Shown piece after piece: positions 1 through 11,034 of a stretch of DNA of 64,000 nucleotides; positions within the stretch are counted from its first letter, which is position 1, and each line of letters starts with the position of its first letter. Below the pieces are notes generated by a model. That model worked only from the letters and a program-made list of their open reading frames with translations, made no database searches and had not been told where the DNA came from. Made by a program: the position numbers and the translations under genes. Source of the DNA: Coprinus comatus (taxonomy: Eukaryota > Basidiomycota > Agaricomycetes > Agaricales > Agaricaceae); assembly GCA_034638255.1 (NCBI GenBank), contig JAWPGT010000012.1, positions 372,001 through 436,000 of the forward strand, in the 5' to 3' direction.

Positions 1-1021
1 ATTTCTCGTTTAATTCATAGCTGGAGATTACAAATGACTTCAGTTTTGAGCATATGCGCATGCATATATACTATCTTGTAAATATCCTTGGACCTGCACG
101 TTCTTTACTGCAATGGCACCTCTCGAACTTCTTACATCCCCGAGTGAATCGGACTTGCGTATATTGAATAACACTTCACCCCTAACGTTTCACAGGCTCC
201 ATACATTTTAAGTCAATGCAATTTTGCAACCATCAGTCCTGTATATAAGTTGTATTTATGATCCTTTACTATGTGGCGCCGAGGGGTTGATCATCTCTCT
301 GAAATCATAATATGCGTCTTGCTTGACTGTAATACCTAAGACAATCGTTGGTCGTGGCTTGTCGGATCTTCTCCCAATAATAGTGATAATTGTCATCTGA
401 TAAATTGATAGCTTTCACGACTAAAAGGTTGTCGAAAACTCGTGAGTGGTCCCAAGAAAATGAAATTCAGTGTTGATCAGCTTCCGTCCACCTTGGCAAA
501 GATGTGGGGTAACCCCCAAGGTGACCATCTCTCTTGGCTTTTTTGTTCAACTCCGGTTACTGACTGCAAGTTGAGGGTTAAACCAGAAAGTTTCTTTCTA
601 GTCATGGAACTGCCAATAACGAATTGTGATAACCTTGTTTGGAGTTACGATTTTGATCAAGTGGCGAATTCGAACAAACGTTTCAAGGAGAAGATGGTAT
701 ACTGCAGTGAGATCTGTTGTTATTCTTTCCAAAGTTTTCCTTTTACTAATTCAGTAGCACCCTTTGTGGCATTCTCGGAGAATTTTAGTTGTCTCAAATG
801 TCTGCAGCCGTGCTGTTTCGGCAACGGGTCACTACAGAGTAAGAATCATGAATAAGAATTGCACCCGTTCCGTATACCCTTTCACTAACATTTTCTTCAA
901 CCCTTCCTATGCCGATGGATTCATCGATGGAGTATAAAAATACTACTTGTCTAATAGCTCAATTCTTCAGCAGCAGTAGCAACAATCAAGTTCCTCTCCA
1001 CTCGAAAAACACAATCTCAAC
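1..1021. other. Upstream flank of the first cutinase gene
   Basis: I see no convincing gene here. A 131-codon open frame from the ATG at 460 to 855 has no recognisable domain, no intron structure and cysteine-rich, non-repetitive content; it ends only about 170 nt before the cutinase start, so it is more likely chance. The last 90 bases carry the cutinase core promoter. Confidence 0.5.
933..940 (+). promoter_or_regulatory. TATA box of cutinase gene 1
   Basis: TATAAAAA lies 89 nt upstream of the cutinase ATG, a usual distance for a fungal TATA promoter. The intervening leader is A/C-rich. The second cutinase gene has a matching TATAAAAG, which fits inducible secreted-enzyme promoters. Confidence 0.6.
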
Positions 1022-1782
1022 ATGTTCTCCTACACCGCCCTCTTCACTTTAGCTCTTACTGCTATCTCTACCATTGCTTCACCTACCCCAGACACCATCC
1101 CCGGATTGGCTGACCTTGAAGCTCGCCAATCTTGCGACGATGTCTACGTCTTCTTCGCTCGCGGTACCACCGAAGTTCCCAACCTCGGCACAGTCGTTGG
1201 GCCCGGATTCTCTTCTTCCCTTGCTACCAAGCTCGCTGTTCGTGGAAAATCCTTGACCTTCGAGGGTGTCAGCTATCCCGCTACTGTTGCTGGATACCTT
1301 GCTGGTGGTGATGAAGGAGGTGCTATTACAATGGCCAACTCGGTTAACACCATCGCTGCTCGTTGCCCTAGTGCCAAGATCGTCATCTCTGGTTACAGGT
1401 TAGTACTTTATGTTTTCTTTTACAATGTACTAGGATTGGTTTACTGAGGACCTTTCCCCAAAAAAAACATAGTCAAGGTGCCCAGGTTACCCACAAAGCC
1501 GCTGCCAGGATCTCTTCTGGCTACCGCGACCGCGTTGTTGCTGCTGTTACTTTCGGTGACCCATACCAGAACGATGCTTACCCTGGTGTTATCAACAACC
1601 GCAAGCTCATCTTCTGTAATGTTGGTGATCTTATTTGCCTTGGTCAACCAATCATCCTCGCTCCTCATTTGACTTACGGAACTGTACGTTGGATTCCTTT
1701 TTTATTTCTTCAATGAATGGCGATTGATGTTTTTGTTTAGGATGCTGGTGCGGCTGCTGATTTCGTCGTTGCTCGCGTTTGA
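1022..1782 (+). CDS. Secreted cutinase (carbohydrate esterase family 5 type)
   Basis: Cutinases are secreted serine esterases that hydrolyse cutin and other polyesters. Three exons (1022-1398, 1473-1683, 1741-1782) give 209 residues. The N-terminus is a signal peptide of about 20 residues, followed by a short propeptide ending in EAR at about residue 35. The core begins at QSCDD and shows FFARGT, the nucleophile motif GYSQG with Ser126 built across intron 1, then GDLIC with Asp178 and PHLTYG with His191, the expected Ser-Asp-His triad. Cysteines 38 and 115, and 174 and 181, sit where the two family disulphides are. Both introns are GT-AG (74 and 57 nt). Length is normal and I see no damage. 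A paralogue lies at 26615-27330 with the same intron positions. Family identity is very secure; substrate (cutin versus other esters) is inference. Confidence 0.95.
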
Positions 1783-3384
1783 GTTTCAAAAAGAAGTGAA
1801 ATTATTGGATTTTTAGAGGTGTGTTTATTTTCTTTACAGCCTGCCAGGATCGGTTGATATTAATACTCGATTTTGTTTTAGCCGGGATCCTTGGGTTATT
1901 CTATGCGATCCTAGGCTTTGGAACTTTGATATCACTACTAGTTATTTCTGTATATATATACAATAAGCATAGTAGCGGATTTAAATGTAAAATTGTTAAC
2001 CTTTCTACGTCTCTTGTCCCCTTTTTGTGAGGTTTGAATCATTTCTGGTTCGTAATGAGTTTTCTCGTTTTTATGTGTGTTGATTTCAAAAGAAACTCAT
2101 TGAATTCTGGGACGTAAAATTTCAGTTGCAAAAATATTTACATAATTTATTATGGTCACCTCTTTACCTTTCAGCTTTATCAATCGACCTTTTCTCATTT
2201 CTTTTCACTCTGACAACTCTTGACACGGCACACCTTCCAACATTCTGTATCCGTTTATAAATCAAAGGACAAGAACTGGCGATAGGCGGGTAGCTTGAAA
2301 TTGAAGCTTGAATGATGGGCGCTTAACTGCTGGAATGATTTTGTAGGAATCGAACATTTGAAAACTTGAGCTTCAATGCATTTCATGGCTCTCAGAAACG
2401 TCGCTTGTAACCAGTGTCTAGTTGGATGTTTGAGGTTCCGGGGACACTGACATAGTAGACGACATGCATGTTGTGAGTCATTCTTGTGTACCGATAGAGT
2501 ATCAAGGCATTGTGTATTGACAAAACCCTAGGTCTGAAACGAGTAACGCGTCTTGTGGAAGAGGTTCAACCAAATGAAATGTGGGATTTTGATATTTCCA
2601 TCCTGAAAGTCTGATGTACGCTCAGCGAGAGACTCGAGTTCATTAACCTGCAGTCATGATAGTGGACACATCATCTTCAAGAATTATCTTGGTTTTCCTT
2701 GGCTTCTTCGTGTATGAACCACTTGAATAAGTAGGACGCGCTCTCCTTCTTGTTTCTTGAAGTTCGCCTCGTGTCATGTATGGCGCCTGGTTCTGGATGA
2801 CGGTCTGCTCCCTCCTTACGCAGTAATTATCATAGGCGGACAATTTCAAATCAAGGGCGAATCATGGAAACCGATCAATGACCATGCAGAACGCTGCTAG
2901 ATGAATGGATGCGTAGTCACTTCAGGTTCTCACCTTATCTTCCCGTTTGAGTTATCTGACTCATGTAGAGTCGGGTGGAAACAATGGAGTAATATAACCG
3001 GTAACTGAACTTTTGGATCCCGCAGTTGGCTTCTCTCAGAGTCTCTTCCGCGTGTTCTTAGTTTGCTCACAACAAACTTATATTGAAGGGAACACGGCCA
3101 TTTCATCCTCTGGAGAGAAGTTGATTCAGGTAATAGACCCACTTTCGCCTGAGAGGAGTCATCTTTTCCTAACATTCACCAACGTAACTTGCCGTATTAA
3201 GGCTTACACGATCCACTCCTTTCGTATTTATTTGCATTGTGCCTCGTGGTAGGGCTTCGAAAAGTGTGCCCCTTTAAAGGACGGCTAGAAAACTCATTAC
3301 CCTTACTTCCTTTGCATTTTTGCACTACCTTTCATTGTCCCTCCACATTCTTTCTCATTCTCTGAATTTCCTTGCTATCAATCC
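1783..3384. other. Intergenic region with one exon-like stretch on the minus strand
   Basis: There is no recognisable gene. On the minus strand, 2849 to about 2643 is an open frame rich in R, K, T and S whose content looks protein-like (it includes the run KKPRKTK). It ends close to an AG/GT junction near 2644, and another open frame continues below it. I could not join these into a gene with a start and stop. The 90 bases before 3385 are strongly pyrimidine-rich, as in fungal core promoters. Confidence 0.35.
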
Positions 3385-4116
3385 ATGCATTTCTCGGAGT
3401 TTTCACCTTCATCACCTCGTTCTTTACGCTCTTTCTTTGGATCTCAGTCTGTCCATGAGGAACTTGTTTCCCTTCCCGATTACTATCGTCTTACCCGACA
3501 AGAAAGCTACGGCCCACGTTTTGAAGCAGAAGAAGTAAAAGCAGTACCGGTAGGATAATAGGTTGATCTTCAAAACGGTCTACTCACCCCACAGAATAGA
3601 CAGCACAAAGCTCACAGGAAGATAACTACGATGACTATGAGAACGGCGCAGTACAGTTTGATACCTCTGGCCTCCCCCATAGTTTGAAGCACTCTGAAGA
3701 TGATGAGGACGATGACTTTGACTCAGCGTCAAACCACTCACACTCGAAGTCTCTGGCTACCTTCTGCGACTATGACCTAGAGTACCACGCCTCCAACCCC
3801 ACCCCCAATCCCTCTACTATCGTGGCCGAAAACAAATCTAAACCTCCTTCATCGTTGATGAGTCTTCGAGTACGTTGTCGTTTTCCCTGATGGTCTCCAC
3901 CCTAACCGATGTCGTGTTACCAGGCCATTGTCCTGTCTTTTTTCTGCTTGAAAAAGGGGCGCAAATCAACCGCCTAAAAGAACTCGAACCACATTCGACG
4001 TACCTAGACCAGTGCACTTCGGTCAGCGCCCACCTCTATTCCCTGACAATCACATTTTCTATTTCCATTTCCATCCTCCCAATGATGTCCAAACCCGGAA
4101 TTTAACCTTATCCTAA
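3385..4116 (+). CDS. Hypothetical protein, multi-exon, acidic middle region
   Basis: I do not recognise this gene. The ATG at 3385 follows a CT-rich tract (3295-3380). Exon 1 (3385-3549) encodes a protein-like sequence including LPDYYRLTRQESYGPRFEAE. A 50 nt GT-AG intron (3550-3599) then joins in frame to exon 2 (3600-3870), which holds DNYDDYEN and an acidic cluster EDDEDDDFD followed by an S/H/N/P-rich stretch. A GTACGT donor follows at 3871. The 3' end is uncertain. The best continuation is the open frame 3960-4116, which contains PRPVHFGQRPPLFP and stops at 4114-4116, but the intron joining it was not resolved. Probably disordered and possibly lineage-specific. Exons 1 and 2 are fairly secure; the last exon is a guess. 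Confidence 0.45.
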
Positions 4117-5618
4117 TATCGCTATTCCTTGAAACATCTTGCCCCAAGTTGCTTGTAACACAAAAAGTCTTCTATATTTCTTGATAATTGGTGGCTCGAC
4201 TCACGTCAAAATACAAATACATTTGTAAATTAGCACTACAACAAACCCTGAAATGAATTATATACTGTTTATACTATATACTATACTAAGAGGACAATGA
4301 GGACAATGAGGAGGAAAGACGTAAATCTCTTCCTTTTTTGCTGGACAATGGCGTAGTACCCTTTAATCGGGATTTCGGCGCAACGGAGATAATGGTGGGG
4401 GGTGTGTCATTAATTTAGATTATGATACACGTGTTTTGAAACTTGTTCTCTCGCGTCCGCATCTCCCAATTTAGGCTACCTTAAAGTGACTCGTTAAGAG
4501 TAATAATAATAAAATTCCGTGTTGATTATATAGTAAGAATACACTTTAATCGGTGGGATTCTGAGTCTATCGCTTCATACCTCGTGTTACAAATATTCGG
4601 AAAATCTGATGTGATCATGAATGCAATAACTCTTAACTTGTCTATTGAAAGACTGCTTAAATTGTCTGTAGAGTTAGCAATAACCCATCTTAGTATTTCG
4701 CAATGCCGCATGCGCTCCCACGCGGCGACAAAGAGAAGAACTTCGAAAATACCGATCTACCGATAACGATGATGTGGAGATGATTGGTATAATATGCCAT
4801 GAAAAAAGCAGAAGGCACAACATCTGCTATAGTAAGAACGCCGATGTTAGCAGAACCTTGAAAACTTAGCTTTCGTTTTTCTATGGCGACTGTGGTGAGA
4901 GGGTCATCCTTCTTGTTATTTTATTCATCCTCAATCTTCATTAGTTGAGATAAAGATATAAATGGTATACGAGTAAGTAGAATACAAATGATGCCGATAT
5001 CCTTAGCTTCTAGACAAGAGATACAGCCCTAAAGGCAGTGCCAGCCTCGGTGTATACCGAGACCCATAGGTGTTGTTTTGTGTTTATATTGGGATATGGT
5101 CACTTACCAAGTCTTACCTAGCCTTATTCATGACTGTCATTGTGCTGGACCAGTAATCAATATTCAATGTTTAGTTTGGCACAGTAAATTTCAAAGCTTG
5201 AGCCTGCAAAGCATCCTTGGAAATGGAACCGCTACATCCGAATCATAGGGTTAGCAGTCTTCATCGGTTAGGTACTGGGAGAGGCGGTGGGGGCCCGGGG
5301 GCATTTATTAGGAATAAATGTAGTACCATATCTTGTGAATATAATACTATCCATGAGATAGTACCGATAATGTGAACCAATTGAGAGGTGTTGATTAATG
5401 CTGAGGGAGGCAGTGTCCTTCGTGCTAAGGCCTGTTGTGCCACGTTATGTCCACAATCCAAAACTGGGATCCATATCTCTAGCCACGTGTGATATATTGA
5501 TATTAACGAACAACAACATATGGTCCCTCATGATCAGGCCTCACGCTTGACTTGCGATGGTCCTCGGTGACTCGGTGTAAGAAGTGTTCCTTTCTTCCCT
5601 TCTTGGTCGTTAATAGCT
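4117..5618. other. Intergenic region
   Basis: AT-rich sequence without a supportable gene. A short direct repeat of the unit GAGGACAAT occurs around 4286-4310. The last 40 bases before 5619 are pyrimidine-rich and probably belong to the promoter of the next gene. Confidence 0.5.
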
Positions 5619-5732
5619 ATGATTTTGATATTTAAGCACCTACACCAGAGCTCTGATAATCTCAGAACCTATCTACCTTCTCTTCAGCGTCCTAAGCCAC
5701 TTACCGATCACCTTCAGACACCATTCGCACTC

Positions 5733-6464
5733 ATGCCACGACGAGATACTTGGAAGGAAGACATTATCGATATGTATTCCGATGATGCCAGATCGCGCCT
5801 ATCCCAAGTACGAGAGGAGTCCGATTCTAAAGGAAGGGAAAGAATAAGCACCGCGACAGCAGCATCCTCGACAGAGCGTAGGACAAACAGTAACAGGATG
5901 GTGAATGAAAATAAGTTGAAGGCTGAGACACGAAAACGTAACCAAGCCACACTTCCAAACTCATATTATCATAAAGAAACACCAGAGTTTAAACGTGAGG
6001 CAGAACGCAGAGCAAAACGAGAGGAAGAAAGAAGAAAAAAGGAAAGATATGAGAGAAGAGATGATCATGACGGTAGGCAGGAAGTCTGGCAGGAAGATCC
6101 AACTCAGAAGACATTTATGTTCATCGGAACGCCTCCGCCATTACCTCCTTTACCTCCTGCATTACAGCATTTGCAAAAGCATTCTTCCTCCTCGTCAGAA
6201 TTTCCGTTCCCCAATGCACATCATCGCGGCCTCGCTGAAGCCTCTAATGAAGCAGACTCTGTTTTTGTAAATCGACGGAGTGATGTAGTCCGGGATGCTG
6301 CATATTACAATGGGTTCCATGACTTGGATCCACCTACACCTCCAGGAAGGTGTGGAAACAGGGACTACTTTGCAATAGAACCTTCCCAACAATATGGATC
6401 TCGTTACTATAATCCAGGCTATCCGCATACCAAACCCAGAGGTGATACCGGTAGGAGGTATTAA
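5733..6464 (+). CDS. Hypothetical disordered protein with charged helix and proline tract
   Basis: I recognise no family. The single open frame gives 243 residues from the ATG at 5733; an upstream in-frame ATG at 5619 would add 38 residues, and the pyrimidine-rich tract just before 5619 means that longer form is possible. From the 5733 start the order is: MPRRDTWKED at the N-terminus, an S/T-rich stretch, a strongly charged segment around residues 90-115 (EAERRAKREEERRKKERYE) that would form a single basic-acidic helix, the proline run PPPLPPLPP near residue 140, a serine run, and a Tyr/Gly/Pro-rich tail. No membrane segment or signal peptide is seen. It lies about 650 nt upstream of another intronless disordered gene on the same strand. 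Length and biased composition support real coding, but there is no homology evidence. Confidence 0.5.
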   Translation: MPRRDTWKEDIIDMYSDDARSRLSQVREESDSKGRERISTATAASSTERRTNSNRMVNENKLKAETRKRNQATLPNSYYHKETPEFKREAERRAKREEERRKKERYERRDDHDGRQEVWQEDPTQKTFMFIGTPPPLPPLPPALQHLQKHSSSSSEFPFPNAHHRGLAEASNEADSVFVNRRSDVVRDAAYYNGFHDLDPPTPPGRCGNRDYFAIEPSQQYGSRYYNPGYPHTKPRGDTGRRY

Positions 6465-7120
6465 GCCAAGCCAACTTATTCCTGAATTCGCATACCCTTG
6501 TTTAACTGTGATGATCTCACATCTATGTATATTATGCTTGAATCTGTGCTGAACCCCTATGTTAAATATTTAATCAGTTTTTACAACAATGTCCTCAATC
6601 GATGCAGACCTGTACACTTCCAACCAGGTCCTATACTATATACACTAATAAAACCGAAGAGGACGATAGGCATGTCTGGCATGTCTCGAATCTAACTCTA
6701 CGTAGTAAAAGCAGTGCCAGGTTCTAGAATAATCAACACCACATGGAGAGAACAACTGTACTACCCGCATTCCTCTTATTATTCTTTGTCTTCAACACAG
6801 CCTTACCATAATAGAAGTGGCAGTGAGAACTGCATCGTTGATTAAGACTAAGTTATTTCCATGGAGAGAGCATGTTCAACATATTGTCCTCAACCATTGG
6901 AGTCTGGACAATTGAAAACGACTGACTCCAGCACGCATTGTCACCATATTATCTTAGTGTTCTTTGTCTTAAGCGTTTAAACCACAATAACACACCGCTG
7001 ATAAAACCAGTACGATTTCAACCATCATAATAGTATCATTTTCTCCATCTCTTCTCCAGCAGCTCTTGAACTTCACAGCCATATTTTGGGTCTTGCGTAA
7101 ACGAATTGAACCATATATTA
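6465..7120. other. Intergenic region with degenerate internal repeats
   Basis: No gene seen. Phrases recur in diverged form: TGTCCTCAA followed by C and ATTG/GATG near 6592 and 6887, TCTTTGTCTT near 6783 and 6962, and a CCATGGAGAGA/ACATGGAGAGA pair near 6742 and 6859. This suggests old local duplication rather than a named element. Confidence 0.35.
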
Positions 7121-7786
7121 ATGCCGAAGCGCAAAGCCTCCAGTAGCTCTACCTCATCTGAGCCTGAGAGATCTATTCTCTGGCAGACAGATAGCAGGAT
7201 GATACCCTCTGAGCCTAAGGTGGAAACAAAAGAGACGGGGGACAAACATCAGAGCAAGAAGAAACATTATTCTCCTTCTTTCCAAAAGTCGAAGGAAATG
7301 CCAAAGTCAGTATGGGAGGACCAAATTTTTAACCAAGCAAAGAACACCTCGAGACTCGGAAATATAATCAACCACGCTGGCCCGGGTGCCAGTAGCCGAA
7401 CGACCCAGCAAGAGGTAGAGCGTACTGCCCAATCCCAGTTCGAGTTCCAAGGATTAGGCATACCTTCGCTACCAGTAATGCCTCATGGCGATCCGGTTGC
7501 ACACCAGAGTTATCGAAACCGCCATATAGTGCCGCTACCAGTCTGCGAGGACATTGCAGTGGATACCATACAACCCAACGTCATCGACAACGCACAAACC
7601 CAATCTTCTAACTCACCGCAGTCGCAGCCTTCCGCACCTGGAGCTTTGAATACAGTGCCTTCTTTCACATACGACTTTTACCGACCTGGTCCCGACGCAG
7701 ATTGTTACACTCAGGCTTGCGATGCCACTGCTTCTTCATCTACAACAGCTTACAATCACGACCCAAATTTTGACATGGACCTGTAG
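7121..7786 (+). CDS. Hypothetical disordered protein, lysine/serine-rich N-terminus
   Basis: An intronless frame of 221 residues from the ATG at 7121. No family recognised. The N-terminus MPKRKASSSS is basic and serine-rich, resembling a nuclear localisation signal, and KSKKKH-like basic residues recur around residue 48. The middle contains PKSVWEDQIF and a Q/E-rich segment; the C-terminal half is rich in S, P, Q and N and ends NFDMDL. There is no signal peptide or membrane segment. Like the gene upstream it opens with MP(R/K)R and lacks introns, unlike nearly all other genes here, so the two could be related, but I see no convincing alignment. The DUF6533-type gene starts about 480 nt downstream on the same strand. 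Confidence 0.5.
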   Translation: MPKRKASSSSTSSEPERSILWQTDSRMIPSEPKVETKETGDKHQSKKKHYSPSFQKSKEMPKSVWEDQIFNQAKNTSRLGNIINHAGPGASSRTTQQEVERTAQSQFEFQGLGIPSLPVMPHGDPVAHQSYRNRHIVPLPVCEDIAVDTIQPNVIDNAQTQSSNSPQSQPSAPGALNTVPSFTYDFYRPGPDADCYTQACDATASSSTTAYNHDPNFDMDL

Positions 7787-8264
7787 GATTCACATCCTAA
7801 CCATCTGCATAGTAGGTGATTGCTTCATTGAATCGTTGTTGGTAAATCGTCCAAATGTCATTGTAATTTGTGTAAATATATATCATACTCCGATAATTTG
7901 TTTTGTTTTTGCTTTGATCAAGTACTGCTGCTTTCTTCTATCCCCGACTCAGAAGCTAGAGGAGAGTTTTATGGGATTCAAACGTGCTCCCCTCCACCTC
8001 AGAGGACATTTACGCTTACGCGAAACCTTTTAATCATTCTCTGGACCGGTCTGCTGACGGCCTCTAGCCGAATTTGAAGTGTAGTGTCCCAACTCCCAAT
8101 AATAAGGCTAATATATCACTGAGTCAGGGACTAGTACAAAAGCACCACTATGATTTGTACTAATCAATCAATGATATGATTGCGGATGGGAGTAGAGCAG
8201 AGCCCCATTTCCTGACCCTGATTCATACCCTCAACGTCCACCCCCAGAACTTCGTGCGCCTGCG
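7787..8264. other. Intergenic region upstream of the DUF6533-type gene
   Basis: The frame read from about 8197 into the start at 8265 is open and proline-rich (it includes PQRPPPELRAPA), so the true start of the next gene may lie further upstream behind another intron whose acceptor would be near 8196. Nothing else is recognised. Confidence 0.35.
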
Positions 8265-8376
8265 ATGGATATGGATCCCTTTCGTGACCCTCAAGTGGTT
8301 CGACATCTGTTTGCTTCACAGGTACGATTAATTGTGTCCGTATATGAGAATATTCACAATCTGAATAACACACCAG

Positions 8377-8386
8377 TTCTGCAACG
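8377..8386 (+). other. Predicted 10 nt microexon of the DUF6533-type gene
   Basis: The ten bases TTCTGCAACG lie between a 55 nt intron (8322-8376) and a 62 nt intron (8387-8448) that contains TTTACTAACTTTAAC as branch site. Including them restores frame and yields FCN just before VAFVTFF, where the family has equivalent residues. Skipping them would shift the frame. Confidence 0.55.
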
Positions 8387-9132
8387 GTGAAGATCCATTA
8401 TACTGTCAAAACAATTGTTATCATTTTACTAACTTTAACATCATTCAGTCGCTTTCGTTACATTTTTCATTGTCGACTATATACATACACTAGAGACGGA
8501 GGTTAGTGGTATATGCCTTCTGACTTAGTAACTAAGTCAGACACAACGGGAGCATTGATTGAGCAATATATGATTGTTCTGACAACAGGTCAAATTCTTA
8601 TGGCCAACCAAGTGGAACAAGATGAAATGCGCCTTTTTGATATCTCGCTACAGTCCTTTCATTGATGTTAGTTTGCTCATCTACAGTGAGTCTTTAATAT
8701 ATTGTATGTTCCTTTAATGCTTAAAATGGGTTTAGTTGCAAGTTCATCTCTCACTACGCCAGCCGAGGTGAAGAGAACCACAACAAAGAAACCTTCCTTA
8801 TACTAACAAAAGCTATAAGACATGTAGAAAAATTGTCATTATCAATCTTTGGTCGAGTGTGATTGGTACAGTAGCAACACAAGGTATTGTCTTACACTGT
8901 CATTGTCAACTTAAACTTCCTGTAGCATCAAAATCTAACGCAACTTAGTTCTTACAATGCTTCGTACATATGCTCTTCTGGGGAGAACGACTATGGCCCG
9001 CATTCTTTTGACTTTACTCGCGGTGGTAAACTACCTTTCTTGAAACTTATAATCATATACACCTCAGTTGATGATATTATCAACCTACAGATAATGTTTC
9101 AGGGACCGAAGCAGATTAATATTTCGATTCAG

Positions 9133-10848
9133 GTAAAAAAGCTTGGATCACGGATTCGATTTGATGGGTAGTTGACTGCACCCAATTAATTGACTTTATC
9201 CAAATTAATTCGATTCATCAGATAAAGTCGATTCAATTAATTACTCAAGGCTTGAAGTCTGAAAATCTGGTTATGTATGATGATTTCGATTGCACACTGT
9301 CCTTGCATCAATACAACAAAGGAATTACATTAACAGGCCAGCATTATACTATTAAATAGGGTAAGGTATTACAAATTTCTACTACACAGTACACTAGACG
9401 TCTAGAGTTCCACCCGCCTTCGGTACAGCTGATGTCCAACCCTCATCAGCTTTGGAAGCAAGACACGCATATATGTGAGAGCCTACAGGGATGAGGATGA
9501 GAGAAGAAGGATAGGAGAACAAGAGAGTAAGTGAGAATGAGAGAATAAGTGGGAGTGAGAACGAGAGCCTTGGAGAGTTTATGACACACTAGTACGTGTC
9601 AAGTGTGTTGTTGCAACTCTGTGAGGTTGTGAACAACAGTCAACACGTGTCATTGACTCATTGACGTGTGCATACCAATAAAACATGAGTTAGCAAACAA
9701 GGGAGAGGTTGAGAGAGGAGATTACACGTACCTGGTTTCACAGTCAACATGCAATGAACCATACATGCTCGAGACAGACTAAGGGCATTGAGGAGAGGTA
9801 GTAGTAGATGGGGCGAGGTAAAGACTAAAGTGGGCGATTCGATGTGTTATGGATGCATAAGGAGGGAAGTTCAAACTTGGGAGAATTTGACGTGGTGCTG
9901 ACATGTCGCATCCTGTCACATCATCACATGATACTTACAACACTCTCAGACTTCAGTAAGGTTGTGCTGCTGCTACGTCACAAAGCCCCCTCACTCTCAC
10001 TCTCACTCTCAAACTCTTGCACACACACTCTCATCCTCAAACTCACACTTGTTGAAGTTGAAGTTGAATGGTCTCGCACTCGCTCACTCGCTCACTCTCA
10101 CTCTCACTCTCGTTCTTGTTCTCTCGTTCTCTCTCATCCCCTCTCTTGTTCTCTCGTTCTCTCCTCGTTCTTTGTTCTCTTGCTCACTCGTTCCCTCACT
10201 CTCACTCTCACTCTCACTCTAAACTGTGTATACCCCCCCCTCTGAAGACCTCAATGTGTATGTATGCTCATCTATTCATAGTATCACATCACTGACTAGA
10301 ACCCAAGAATCAATTACAGGCACGCAACTCGATTACCCTAGTCTTCACAGTACATATCACTTGCTTGACCATGTGCTCCTTAGTTTACGCATTTTGGGGT
10401 GTAGTGATAGTAGTTGAATATTGGATGACTTAGAATACTTTTTTATACTTAATTAATTGGACTAATTGAAATAATTGGGTTAATTGAGTTTATTGAACTA
10501 ATCGAATCAATAGTACAAGTAATCCGATTAATCCGAATGTGAGTTAATTCCTTCTCTGAGTTCAAAGAATTGATATTCCTTCTGAGCTGTGGTGCGACTG
10601 AAATTGATTGTAGTTTTTGATTCCTTCAATTAATCAGAAAAAATCGAAAATCCATTAAGGAAGACTAGCCTTCGATCGGCATCCGCGATAGAGGCAAAAT
10701 GGCCAGAATCGAACAATCGAAGGTGCTGCAACAGGTGAATGTTTGGAGCGGGATCCACCGTACTAGCACTGCTCTGCCTACAAGGTATGCTTCTATCTTG
10801 CTTAGACTTAGCAGTTAAAATCGCCAAATACTGATATACTTAATTCAG
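9133..10848. repeat. Repeat-rich insertion splitting the DUF6533-type gene
   Basis: Where a 50-60 nt intron would be expected there are 1716 bases. They start at a GTAAAA donor and end at TTAATTCAG. The content is unlike the flanks: clusters of AATTAAT/CGATT words at about 9175-9250 and 10440-10640, a GA-rich tract at about 9490-9575, and a long CT-rich array of CTCACT, CTCTCA and GTTCTCT units at about 9990-10220. The GA and CT tracts are in inverted orientation and could pair. A small palindrome TGACACACTAGTACGTGTCA lies near 9580-9600. No transposase, clear terminal repeat or target duplication was found, so the element class is unknown. Confidence 0.5.
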
Positions 10849-10962
10849 TATCTAGAGCGCAACTTCCAATTGCGATACCAGCCTGTATACTCACAAGTTC
10901 ATCCACTGCTCAGAGCCTAGTAGCCAACGTTGGGTACATCCTCTCGTTAATTTATGAAACTA

Positions 10963-11034
10963 GCATGTCTTCTCTCTACTCACCCATATATAAAAACAAC
11001 ACGCTAACACGGTGACCCCGGTATTCTTCTCTAG
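10963..11034 (+). other. GC-AG intron in the DUF6533-type gene
   Basis: The exon frame NVGYILSLIYET continues to FFLTACWA only if the intron begins at GCATGT and ends at TTCTCTAG, with the codon A|TC giving Ile. No in-frame GT donor does this. The same GCATGT donor appears in two other genes in this window. Confidence 0.55.

Noticed and set aside
442..855. 137-codon open frame upstream of cutinase 1
   Set aside because: It opens with GTG (first ATG at 460), has no domain, signal or splice structure, and occupies the expected promoter region of the cutinase gene.
9844..10245. Overlapping plus-strand open frames of Ser/Leu/His/Thr repeats
   Set aside because: They are translations of the CT-rich simple repeat array and are open in several frames at once, as expected for a repeat without stop-forming words.
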